From a virus, in the IMG/VR virus record IMGVR_UViG_3300032296_001455, positions 1 to 31,360 of that record: a stretch of 31,360 nucleotides of DNA; one strand, 5' to 3'. Within the stretch, counting starts at the first letter, position 1. Every line of letters starts with the position of its first letter. Shown one piece after another: positions 7,267 through 13,548 of the stretch. The notes under the pieces are model-generated. The model was not told the origin of the DNA and ran no database searches. It saw nothing but the letters and a program-made list of their open reading frames with translations. A program made the translations under genes and the position numbers.

Positions 7267-7613
7267 CCACGCCTTACAACCCACGGACGCCCATCAACGA
7301 GCTGCACGACATGATCGACAAGCACGTGCCGCAGGCCGAGGCGAAGTTGCAGTCGTTCTACGACAAGGCCGCCCAGACCAGGGCGTTGCTTAAGCGCATG
7401 GGATGCTGGCCTGCAGAGACGAAGCACAAGGCACAGCCCCCGCGCAAGAAAGAGACCGGGCGTGGCACCATGTCCACCGTCGCGGCAATCGCTTACGAGT
7501 GGGCACGGAAGAACCGCAAGACCACCAACGAGGCAGCCGAAGAGTTCCGCTGCACTCCCGACGCGATCCACTCTTACCGCCAATACCGCAAACTCCCTAA
7601 ACTAAAACGATGA
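7263..7613 (+). CDS. Small putative HTH protein, 116 aa
   Basis: The N-terminal half is a predicted helical pair (INELHDMIDKHVPQAEAKL). A Lys/Arg-rich linker leads to a C-terminal segment that reads like a helix-turn-helix (KTTNEAAEEFRCTPDAIHSY). Such a domain would suit a small DNA-binding or initiation-type protein. I do not recognise a named family. Coupled by ATGA overlaps at both ends. Confidence 0.7.
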   Translation: MTTPYNPRTPINELHDMIDKHVPQAEAKLQSFYDKAAQTRALLKRMGCWPAETKHKAQPPRKKETGRGTMSTVAAIAYEWARKNRKTTNEAAEEFRCTPDAIHSYRQYRKLPKLKR

Positions 7614-7930
7614 ACCCTGATAAGACCTATACCTATGACCCCAAGTGGACCATGGAACTGACCGACGACTCGGCCAAGTCCAAGGTCATCATCAACGCCG
7701 TGCCCGAACTGCCGTTCTGGTGGTTCCTCAATCCCTGGCTGACTGTCCAGCATCTCGCCGACGAGCGTGCCCGGCTGGTCAAGCAGTGCAACGATTTGCG
7801 GGCTGACATGGCCGTGCTCGACGACCACGTCTACGACCTGCAGAACCAACTCGACACTGCCAAGGTCGAGCGAGACGCGGCCAACGACGCGGTCGGCTAC
7901 CTCCGCAAGAAAGGCAAACGCCGTGGGTAA
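7610..7930 (+). CDS. Trp-rich small protein with coiled coil, paralogue of the 6293-6625 gene
   Basis: This 106-aa protein contains LPFWWFLNPW followed by a helical stretch and a C-terminal coiled coil (NQLDTAKVERDAANDAV), and ends in a basic tail. The W-W spacing, the Pro-Trp and the following pattern of Leu and Lys match the product of 6293-6625 within the same operon, which indicates duplication and divergence. No enzymatic motif is seen. ATGA overlap with the preceding gene; the next gene starts 8 nt before this stop. Confidence 0.75.
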   Translation: MNPDKTYTYDPKWTMELTDDSAKSKVIINAVPELPFWWFLNPWLTVQHLADERARLVKQCNDLRADMAVLDDHVYDLQNQLDTAKVERDAANDAVGYLRKKGKRRG

Positions 7931-8249
7931 GCGCGCCCCCTACGGCGCCGTGAAGGAAGCCTGCGCCCTGGCTGACGGTTCCGGCCTGACCGCCATGGAC
8001 GTCGCCAAGCGGACCGGCTACCCGGTGCACTCCATCCGATCCTGCGCTCGGGACTACGGCTTCACCCTCCGTGCCGTCCGTAGGCCGCAGGGGTCAGTCA
8101 AGGAACTGGTGCAGACCGCCCTCGACCAGGGGATGACCATCCCGCAGCTTGCGGAAACCTCGGGCATCAATCCCCATACCCTGTACTCAGTCCGCCGACG
8201 CCTCGGCTTTACCCCTTCCCTGCCCCGCCAAGCCCCTAAGCACCCATGA
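7923..8249 (+). CDS. Protein with two HTH-like segments, 108 aa
   Basis: The product contains two similar helix-turn-helix-like segments: LTAMDVAKRTGYPVHSIRS at about 21-39 and MTIPQLAETSGINPHTLYSV at about 71-90. Each is followed by a basic region and a Gly-Phe (DYGFTLRAVRR, RRLGFTPS). This is an internal duplication of a DNA-binding unit. The likely start is GTG at 7923, overlapping the previous stop by 8 nt. It may regulate this block or the neighbouring convergent genes. No close named family is recognised. Confidence 0.75.
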   Translation: MGKRAPYGAVKEACALADGSGLTAMDVAKRTGYPVHSIRSCARDYGFTLRAVRRPQGSVKELVQTALDQGMTIPQLAETSGINPHTLYSVRRRLGFTPSLPRQAPKHP

Positions 8250-8719
8250 CCCTACTCCTTACCCTCACCGCTGGCCTTCTCGCCTCTGAGGCCATCCCAG
8301 ACCAGACTCTGCAGGCCGTCGAGCACATCGAGTCCTCTGGCCGTGGGGCGGCTACCCCCGATGGGGATGGTGGCAAGGCCAAGGGATGCCTCCAGTGGCA
8401 CCTTGTCGCGTGGCGCGATTGCTCGGCCATCAGGCGCAACGCGGGGCTGGCCGTCTGGTCCTATGCTTCGGCTGCCGACCCTGCCCGGGCAAGGGACTAC
8501 GCTCGCACCTGGCTGACTGTCCTGAAGGTCAGGCTGGCCAAGCAGATCGGGCGGACTCCGCTCCCCGGGGAAATCTGGCTGGCGTGGAACCTCGGCTGGT
8601 CGGGCTACTCGCGCTACGGTTTCAGCTTGGCGTTCGTCCCGAGGGCGAAGTTCGACAAGGCAAGGCAGGTGAACACGCTGGCTTGGGGCTTGCCAAAGCG
8701 TAAGCCGTCAGCACGTTAG
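8246..8719 (+). CDS. Lysozyme/transglycosylase-like endolysin candidate
   Basis: This 157-aa protein probably cleaves peptidoglycan. Its N-terminus is hydrophobic (MTLLLTLTAGLLASEA), like a signal or signal-arrest sequence, so it may be exported by the host Sec pathway. Next comes AVEHIESSGRG with Glu29 in the position of the catalytic Glu of SLT/goose-type folds, and GGKAKGCLQWH resembling their GxxQ region. Later Trp/Gly/Tyr-rich stretches (EIWLAWNLGWSGYSRYG) fit the fold. It is the last gene of the plus-strand block and lies about 5 kb from the holin candidate, unlike the usual joint lysis cassette. It could instead be a virion or moron-type muralytic enzyme. Confidence 0.7.
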   Translation: MTLLLTLTAGLLASEAIPDQTLQAVEHIESSGRGAATPDGDGGKAKGCLQWHLVAWRDCSAIRRNAGLAVWSYASAADPARARDYARTWLTVLKVRLAKQIGRTPLPGEIWLAWNLGWSGYSRYGFSLAFVPRAKFDKARQVNTLAWGLPKRKPSAR

Positions 8720-8724
8720 GCATC

Positions 8725-8773
8725 GAGCCCGGCACAATCACTTGTGCGGGATCGCAAGAGGGCAGTCGGGCTC
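8725..8773. other. Nested inverted repeats between convergent genes
   Basis: GAGCCCG (8725-8731) pairs with CGGGCTC (8767-8773). Directly inside lies a perfect small hairpin, GCACAA-TCAC-TTGTGC (8732-8747). Together with the adjoining terminator the 80-bp gap is almost entirely base-paired. It could be a structured RNA 3' end or a two-way transcription block. A TCCCGCAC copy is present on the minus strand here (8751-8758), but no gene start follows it. Confidence 0.5.
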
Positions 8774-8803
8774 AGGCCATCCGCAAGGGTGGCCTTCCCT
8801 TTT
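8774..8803 (+). terminator. GCAA-tetraloop terminator of the plus-strand block
   Basis: AGGCCATCC and GGGTGGCCT form a 9-bp stem (one U-G pair) closed by the tetraloop GCAA, followed by TCCCTTTT on the plus strand. It lies 54 bp after the lysozyme-like gene and also just beyond the end of the convergent minus-strand gene, so it may stop both transcripts. Confidence 0.8.
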
Positions 8804-9260
8804 ACCGCTTGAATCGGCTGCGCTCGTAGTGGCGGGTCGTCGAGGGAGTCTTATAAACCTTATAGGGAAACCGCCCTTGGGTCGCCTGATACTGCAGGCC
8901 GCGAACCGTCATGCCCATCTCGAGGGCGATAGTCGACAGGGACGCCCATCCTTCGGGCACCTTGTCCACCCTAGTGGCACGGAGGGCTGACCTGGCCTCC
9001 TTCCACGTTGCGAACTTAGGCGACAGCCGGAACAGGACTCGGTCGTGCTTGATGCGCTTACGCTCGGCTAGGCCAGCGGCCACCATCCTGTCGGCAAGTT
9101 CCCGGCCTGAGCCCATTGTAGCCACACCCAGCAGGGGCAACAGGTCCTTGGTCCTGAGCCAGCCTTCGCCCTGGTTATCCTCCGGGGTGGTGCTGTCCCC
9201 TAGCTCACGCATCAGGATCGCAAGCAACTTGCTGGTCTCGGTCAGACGTTGATGCGCCAT
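8802..9260 (-). CDS. Winged-helix/MerR-like DNA-binding protein
   Basis: The 152-aa product has an N-terminal winged-helix-like half (WLRTKDLLPLLGVATMG followed by LADRMVAAGLAERKR) and a C-terminal segment, ASLSTIALEMGMTVRGLQYQ, that reads like a MerR/excisionase-type helix-turn-helix, with a basic end. Probably a transcription regulator; the target is unknown. The ATG at 9260 overlaps the phosphoesterase stop by 19 nt. The open frame extends further upstream but would overlap much more. Last gene of the four-gene minus-strand operon. Confidence 0.7.
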   Translation of the reverse strand: MAHQRLTETSKLLAILMRELGDSTTPEDNQGEGWLRTKDLLPLLGVATMGSGRELADRMVAAGLAERKRIKHDRVLFRLSPKFATWKEARSALRATRVDKVPEGWASLSTIALEMGMTVRGLQYQATQGRFPYKVYKTPSTTRHYERSRFKR

Positions 9261-10000
9261 GGCTGTCCTGCGAGTTCCTGCGGGTGGACGTAAAGGGTGG
9301 GGATGATAAGGTCGTCGGAGTACTCGCCGTAGCAGATGGCCTGCCCCCACGAGAACGTCTTACGGCGCCCCGAGGCATAGTCCATGCAACCCGTGCGGGT
9401 CAGCGTGCCGACGTTGATGCCCAGGGGAGAGTCGTCGCGGCGACCCTTGGCGATGCCCGGGGAGTGGGTATGCCCGAAGATGACGACCGAGACGCCGCCT
9501 TTGCAGTACATCTCGGCCATGTCGCGGCAGGCGTTCTCGTTATAGATTGAGCCGTGGGTGATGAGGCCGTTGCCGATGCGCGAGCCTTCCCAGATGCCGT
9601 TGTAGGGAATCTGCTTGGCCTTCAGTTTGAGGCAGTGCTGTTGGATCTGCACGAGCAGGAGCCGGGCGCACTCGGCGATGACCTGATTGGAGGACTGAGA
9701 GAGGCGCCGTAAGCGGACCTCATGGTTGCCGTCGTGGATGACGAGCTCGAGGTCCTTGTAGGCTTTCAGCTGCTCGAGGAAAGCGAGCCCCTCTTCGACG
9801 TCCGGGCCGAGCGGGTCGCCGTCGCCCTTGCCTCCGCCCATCATGGGGGAGAGGTCAGTATAGTCTCCCGCGTGGTCGAAGCGGTGGGGCTGGAAAGCCT
9901 TGATGAAGTCCGTGACGGCCTTGCCTGCCGCCGGGTCGATGAGATGCCCGTGCGAGCAGGACACGACCGCGAACCGCTTCCACTTGCGGGTGATGTTCAT
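9242..10000 (-). CDS. Calcineurin-like metallophosphoesterase
   Basis: A 252-aa protein of the metallophosphoesterase superfamily, which hydrolyses phosphomonoesters or diesters using two metal ions. Conserved blocks are visible in order: AGDYTDLS (GDxxD), HDGNHEV (GNHE), an ITHGS segment, and FGHTHSPG (GHTH). The first block, normally DxH, reads SCSHGH, so the metal-binding Asp appears to be Cys or Ser, which may alter metal binding. The start at 10000 is an ATGA overlap with the dNMP kinase gene, suggesting a joint role in nucleotide or DNA-end metabolism. Substrate unknown. Confidence 0.85.
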   Translation of the reverse strand: MNITRKWKRFAVVSCSHGHLIDPAAGKAVTDFIKAFQPHRFDHAGDYTDLSPMMGGGKGDGDPLGPDVEEGLAFLEQLKAYKDLELVIHDGNHEVRLRRLSQSSNQVIAECARLLLVQIQQHCLKLKAKQIPYNGIWEGSRIGNGLITHGSIYNENACRDMAEMYCKGGVSVVIFGHTHSPGIAKGRRDDSPLGINVGTLTRTGCMDYASGRRKTFSWGQAICYGEYSDDLIIPTLYVHPQELAGQPWRINV

Positions 10001-10617
10001 CGGTAAACGCTCATCTCCTGGGTGAACTTCTTGGCCCACTGGCTGATGCGCTCGAGGGACTTGTCACCGAAGGAGAGTTGCAGGGCGTTGCCGGTGCTGA
10101 AGCAACCCTTGGCCGCCATCTCGGCGATGCTGTAAGCCTCTTGCTCGTTCGCGGGTAAGTTGCCATGGCGCTCAATGTAGATCGGGACGAACGCCCAACC
10201 ATGCTGGTCGGCCACGGCCTTCAGCTTCTCGTATTCATTCAGGTATCTGAGGTCAGGGACGAGGATGACCGAGCCGGTGCTGTCGGACTCGGCCACTGTC
10301 TCGTTCACCCATACGCCGATTTCCTTCAGGACCTTCTTGACCCAGACGTCAGGGTCGATGCTCCGGCGGTATTCTCCGTAGGCCACGAGCATCGGGCGCA
10401 GCGCCTTCTTCTTTTCGGTGTCCTCGGTGAATGCGTCCACCTTTACGCCCACGGCGCCTAGGGCTTTCTCGAGGTCGGTCTTCAGCGCGTCGGCGAACTT
10501 CAGCGTGATGACGGAATAACTCGGCTCGGCCACTTCGAGGTGGTCGAAGATAAAGTCGGCGAGGGAGTCTTTCCCTGCCCTGGCGAACCCACAGATTGGG
10601 ATGAGTATGTGTTTCAT
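9997..10617 (-). CDS. Deoxynucleoside monophosphate kinase-like P-loop protein
   Basis: This 206-aa protein resembles T4 gp1-type dNMP kinases, which phosphorylate deoxynucleoside monophosphates to supply dNTPs. The N-terminus has the P-loop GFARAGKDSLADF (about 10-22), where AGKD replaces the usual GKS/T end. VPDLRYLNEYE at about 125 matches the DxRYxNE block of this family. Alternatives are adenylate-kinase-like proteins of other substrate range. Coupled by ATGA overlaps to both neighbours. Confidence 0.8.
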   Translation of the reverse strand: MKHILIPICGFARAGKDSLADFIFDHLEVAEPSYSVITLKFADALKTDLEKALGAVGVKVDAFTEDTEKKKALRPMLVAYGEYRRSIDPDVWVKKVLKEIGVWVNETVAESDSTGSVILVPDLRYLNEYEKLKAVADQHGWAFVPIYIERHGNLPANEQEAYSIAEMAAKGCFSTGNALQLSFGDKSLERISQWAKKFTQEMSVYR

Positions 10618-10865
10618 TTGGAGATTCGTCGGTAGCCTTGGGACCAGAGCACGTCCGCGATCTTGCGCGAGACGCGGTCGACCTTCTCTTCCCGGGCTTT
10701 CCAGTCTGCGAGGTGATAAGCCTCGTGCACGGTCACGCGCAGGCGCTCACGCTCGGTGATGTTCGGGTCTATCTCGATCGTGTTGTCGGCCTTGCAAGCC
10801 AGCCCTGCCGTGTCGCCCGGTAAGGGGCGGACGATGACCTTCGGCACCTTGGGCTTGCGTCCCAT
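10614..10865 (-). CDS. Small HExxH metallopeptidase-like protein
   Basis: An 83-aa protein whose centre carries VHEAYHLADW, an HExxH zinc-binding signature preceded by a hydrophobic helix, and followed by helical sequence rich in Lys, Arg and Asp. The motif is typical of zincin metallopeptidases. At this length the protein would be a minimal zincin core, or an inactive or structural relative. N-terminus basic, no signal peptide. First gene of the operon with dNMP kinase and phosphoesterase. The operator-like repeat at 10884-10895 lies just upstream. Confidence 0.7.
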   Translation of the reverse strand: MGRKPKVPKVIVRPLPGDTAGLACKADNTIEIDPNITERERLRVTVHEAYHLADWKAREEKVDRVSRKIADVLWSQGYRRISK

Positions 10866-10883
10866 GGCTTAAGGTTCTGACCA

Positions 10884-10895
10884 GACTTGCGGTCA
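10884..10895. promoter_or_regulatory. GACTTGC-type repeat, operator candidate
   Basis: GACTTGCGGTCA closely matches GACTTGCAGTCA at 787-798 in the candidate origin. It lies 19-30 bp upstream of the ATG at 10865, where a repressor or activator would act. Inference from similarity only. Confidence 0.35.
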
Positions 10896-10900
10896 CTGCA

Positions 10901-10934
10901 AATAATAAGGCCGACCCCCTTGCGGAGATCGGCC
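10901..10934 (-). terminator. GCAA-tetraloop terminator after recT
   Basis: On the minus strand GGCCGATCTCC and GGGGGTCGGCC form an 11-bp stem (including two U-G pairs) with a GCAA tetraloop, followed by TTATTATTT. It lies 27 bp after the RecT stop and ends the ligase-RecE-RecT transcript. Its apex TCCGCAAGGG is the same as in the terminator at 8774-8803. Confidence 0.85.
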
Positions 10935-10960
10935 CGGCTACACGGCACTCCTGCGTCAGC

Positions 10961-11746
10961 CTAAATATCGATAGGTTCGTCGGCCTTGGGTTCGGCTGCA
11001 GGCGCGGCCTCTGGTGTCTTGGCCTTCTTCACCACGTCCTTGATGGCCTCAGCTGCGGACTGCACCGGCTGGCCGTCCACAGTGCGCTGGCCGAACTCAG
11101 CCTGGTTGTCGTCTTGGATGGCCTGCTGGACTTCACGCGGCAGGCGGGGGAGCCACTTGGCGTGGCGCTTGAACACGGTCTTCTTCCACATCTCAAGCGG
11201 GTAGGTCGCCCAAGGGCCGGAAGAGCCGGAGCGGCTGGCCTTACGGATGGCCTCAATCTCGGCCTTGCTCATCTGGCAGGCGGAAGTCTCGCCGTCCTTG
11301 AAGCGCACGATGGAGTAGGCCGCGTAGGGTTCGCCCCGATCTGCGGCCAAGTCGACGACGTGCTCTTCGACCTTGCCCAGGTTGAAGCGGTACTTGTCGT
11401 TCTTGCAGACCACATCCGCGTAGACGTGGGCGACTTCGCCCGAGCGCATGATAAGCGCAAGGATGCCCTTGTAGTCGAACTGCAGGGTGGCGTCGTTGCC
11501 GTAGGGGATGAGGTGGGCGTGATGGCCGTCCGGCATCAGACCCCACTGGGCGGCCTGCAGGATGACCGAGGCCACGGAGGCAGGGGTGCAATCCCACAGT
11601 TTGGGGTTCTTGTTGCAGGCGGTGACCACGCAGCGCATGAAGCGGGTGGCGTCTTCGCCCTTGGGGAGGGCTTTGCTGACCTGCTGCTGCAGGCCCTCGG
11701 AGCGGACGAGCTCAGAGGCGTTCTTCGGGATGATGGCGTTGGACAT
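10961..11746 (-). CDS. recT: RecT family single-strand annealing protein
   Basis: The 261-aa protein anneals complementary single strands and promotes strand invasion in phage recombination. It shows the RecT pattern: CVVTACNKNPKLWDCTPASV near residue 40, ILQAAQWGLMPDGHHAHLIPYG, LQFDYKGILALIMRSG (the conserved tyrosine-lysine-Gly block), and MWKKTVFKRHAKWLP towards the end. A disordered Ala/Pro/Glu-rich tail follows, as in many RecT proteins. It lies 4 bp downstream of the RecE-like exonuclease gene, the canonical partner that makes the 3' single strands. A terminator follows. Confidence 0.95.
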   Translation of the reverse strand: MSNAIIPKNASELVRSEGLQQQVSKALPKGEDATRFMRCVVTACNKNPKLWDCTPASVASVILQAAQWGLMPDGHHAHLIPYGNDATLQFDYKGILALIMRSGEVAHVYADVVCKNDKYRFNLGKVEEHVVDLAADRGEPYAAYSIVRFKDGETSACQMSKAEIEAIRKASRSGSSGPWATYPLEMWKKTVFKRHAKWLPRLPREVQQAIQDDNQAEFGQRTVDGQPVQSAAEAIKDVVKKAKTPEAAPAAEPKADEPIDI

Positions 11747-11750
11747 GAGA

Positions 11751-12539
11751 TTAGGCGTTGAACTTGGAGAGGTCGACTTCGATGACGCCCGGGCCGGTCT
11801 TCTTAGGCCAAGCCTGCGGGTCGGTTCCGAACTGATCGCGGTAGGACTTCATCAGGTCGAGCGCCTTGCGGTAGCGACGGCGTCCCAGTTCGATGTCGGC
11901 GTAGGTCATCACGAATACCTGGACGAAGACCTCGGGGGCGTCCTTGCCCTCGACGGCGATGAAGGCGAAGCCTCGGGGGCGGCGGCTGGTCACGGCCTCG
12001 ATGCCGTCGATATACAGCGCAGTCTGGCGGTCGTAGCCGTAGTCCCAGACCGAGCGGCGGAAGGCGTAGTGCTCGATGCTGGCAGTGGTTTTCACATCTA
12101 CCAGCAGGCCGTCGTCGCGGTAGCGGTCAGGTCGGCAGCGCATATCGATGCCGGTGATGGCGTCCGTCCAGAAGTAGGAGGACTCGTTGACCCCTTCGCC
12201 GGAGAGCAGTGCGTTGGCTTCCTCGTCTTCCTGAACCGCCGTGGCGATGTTCGACAGTTGGACGAACTCATCGTGGCTGACGATCTCCTTGCCCTCGTTA
12301 GCCAGGAGGAACTCTTCCTCGCGAGCCTTGGCGCCCTTGCCCTTGTCGAGACCCTCGGGCATGACGGCCCAAGTGCCCTCGATGAGCTGCGGTTCGAGGA
12401 TGATGGTGTGGACGAGAGAACCCCAGCGGAGGCTAGGGGTCTTCTTGCGGGGCGTGTTCATCAGACGCGGGGACTCGATGAAGCGGGAGAGCTTCGAGTT
12501 CGAGACCGCCGGGCTGGCGTGGTATTCGGCGTTGTTCAT
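11751..12539 (-). CDS. RecE-type PD-(D/E)XK exonuclease
   Basis: This nuclease of the RecE/PDDEXK_12 type should degrade 5' strands from double-stranded ends and hand 3' tails to RecT. The N-terminus NNAEYHASPAVSNSKLSRF is typical of the family. The active site is visible as CRPDRYRDDGLLVDVKTT (Asp, then the DxK), followed by YDRQTALY (QxxxY). I prefer the ATG at 12539 because CCCGCAC directly abuts it and family members begin near this point. An in-frame ATG at 12563 would add eight residues. The gene lies between ligase and recT in one operon. Confidence 0.93.
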   Translation of the reverse strand: MNNAEYHASPAVSNSKLSRFIESPRLMNTPRKKTPSLRWGSLVHTIILEPQLIEGTWAVMPEGLDKGKGAKAREEEFLLANEGKEIVSHDEFVQLSNIATAVQEDEEANALLSGEGVNESSYFWTDAITGIDMRCRPDRYRDDGLLVDVKTTASIEHYAFRRSVWDYGYDRQTALYIDGIEAVTSRRPRGFAFIAVEGKDAPEVFVQVFVMTYADIELGRRRYRKALDLMKSYRDQFGTDPQAWPKKTGPGVIEVDLSKFNA

Positions 12540-12547
12540 GTGCGGGT
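12540..12547 (-). promoter_or_regulatory. ACCCGCAC leader motif (RecE)
   Basis: A seven-of-eight match to TCCCGCAC that directly abuts the ATG at 12539. It supports the downstream start of the exonuclease gene. Confidence 0.4.
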
Positions 12548-12571
12548 GGGAAAGGGTGGTCATACGTCGTA

Positions 12572-13456
12572 TTACTTGTCGCCCCGGATGCGGGGGTGGC
12601 GGAAGGAGCCTTCGGGCGTCATGTTCTGGAACGACACTTCCAGCCAGGAGCCGATGACGCTGTCGCGGTTCTCCCAGATCTGACGGCGCTGCTCGTCGGT
12701 GAAGCCACCGCCGACGCGGACGAGGCGGGTGCCGTGCTCGACGACCACGTGACCCATGGTGCCAGCGAGACGGCCTTTGCCCTCATGCACGGAAACGATG
12801 GGGCAGTCCTCGGAGTCGACGGCCTTGACCTTGAGCCAAGCGTTCGAGCGCTTGCCCTGCGAGTAGGGGGAGTCGGTGTCCTTGATCATGGCGCCCTCGA
12901 AGCCCTGAGAGACGAAGCGGCGGAAGGCATCGTTCGGGGACAGGTTGGAGAACGAGGGGACGAGGGTGACGTTGGACGGCAGGACCATGCGGGACATCAG
13001 TTCGCGGCGCTCAGAGTAGGTGCCCACATCGTCGGGCAGGTCGAGCAGCCAGAGGCGGGCGTCGTCGTCACGGTGCTGGGAGCGGATGGCGCCCACGCCG
13101 TCGAAGAAGTCAGAGCCGGACACGGCCTCGCAGTCGTAGGTGAACACGCCGTGCAGGGTGGCCAGAGCGGAGAACACGCCCTCGAAGTGCTGGATGGCGG
13201 GGAGCGGGTTGCCGTTGCGGGTCTTAAACACCACGGCCAGCGTCTCGCGGCAGACTTCCACGATCACGCGAACGCCGTCAATCTTCGGCTCACAGGCGAA
13301 GGACTCGGGGAGGATGCCCTTGTAGGGCTTGGCCAGCATGGCCTGCGACAGGGCGGGCTTGCTGGTGCGGTGCGCTTCAATCTTAAAGCGGGGCTCAGAT
13401 TCAACCATCTTGAAGATCTGAGCGTAGAGGTCGGCCAACGGGTCGGTGGGATTCAT
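12572..13456 (-). CDS. ATP-dependent DNA ligase
   Basis: The 294-aa enzyme seals nicks in duplex DNA. Motif I is CEPKIDGVRV with the adenylated Lys58. Motif III is around YDCEAV, motif IV is EGAMIKD, and motif V is WLKVKA, in the expected order. The remaining C-terminal part (about residues 215-290) fits the small OB-fold domain. Length and composition match minimal phage ligases. It is the first gene of the recombination operon and has TCCCGCAC directly before its ATG. The residues just upstream of the start are non-coding, with a strong hairpin further up. Confidence 0.95.
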   Translation of the reverse strand: MNPTDPLADLYAQIFKMVESEPRFKIEAHRTSKPALSQAMLAKPYKGILPESFACEPKIDGVRVIVEVCRETLAVVFKTRNGNPLPAIQHFEGVFSALATLHGVFTYDCEAVSGSDFFDGVGAIRSQHRDDDARLWLLDLPDDVGTYSERRELMSRMVLPSNVTLVPSFSNLSPNDAFRRFVSQGFEGAMIKDTDSPYSQGKRSNAWLKVKAVDSEDCPIVSVHEGKGRLAGTMGHVVVEHGTRLVRVGGGFTDEQRRQIWENRDSVIGSWLEVSFQNMTPEGSFRHPRIRGDK

Positions 13457-13464
13457 GTGCGGGA
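13457..13464 (-). promoter_or_regulatory. TCCCGCAC leader motif (ligase)
   Basis: TCCCGCAC on the minus strand abuts the ATG at 13456. The palindrome CTGCCCGGGCAG (13475-13486) lies 11 bp further upstream and could be an operator. Confidence 0.5.
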
Positions 13465-13510
13465 TACGGACAGACTGCCCGGGCAGGGGTCGCCGTCAAC
13501 GGTAAATCGG

Positions 13511-13541
13511 CACCCCCGCTAGGATGCCCTAGGAAGGGGGC
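13511..13541 (-). terminator. Strong hairpin ending the late operon
   Basis: Two stacked stems: CCCCC (13513-13517) with GGGGG (13536-13540), and inside them CTAGG with CCTAG around a 4-nt loop (13519-13532). On the minus strand only a weak T stretch follows (GATTT). It lies between the last lysis gene (stop 13549) and the ligase gene, so it probably separates late and early transcription. Confidence 0.6.
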
Positions 13542-13548
13542 TTCTGGG

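Noticed and set aside
12566-12574. TAATACGAC on the minus strand, like the start of a T7 promoter
   Set aside because: Only nine bases match, the rest of the promoter does not, part of it is the ligase stop codon, and no phage RNA polymerase gene is present.
13471-13499. TTGACG upstream of the ligase gene as a -35 box
   Set aside because: No acceptable -10 hexamer at 16-18 bp; the spacing falls in the GC palindrome CTGCCCGGGCAG.
12596-13522. A 308-codon plus-strand open frame
   Set aside because: Antisense to the DNA ligase gene with all its motifs; no start signal or family.
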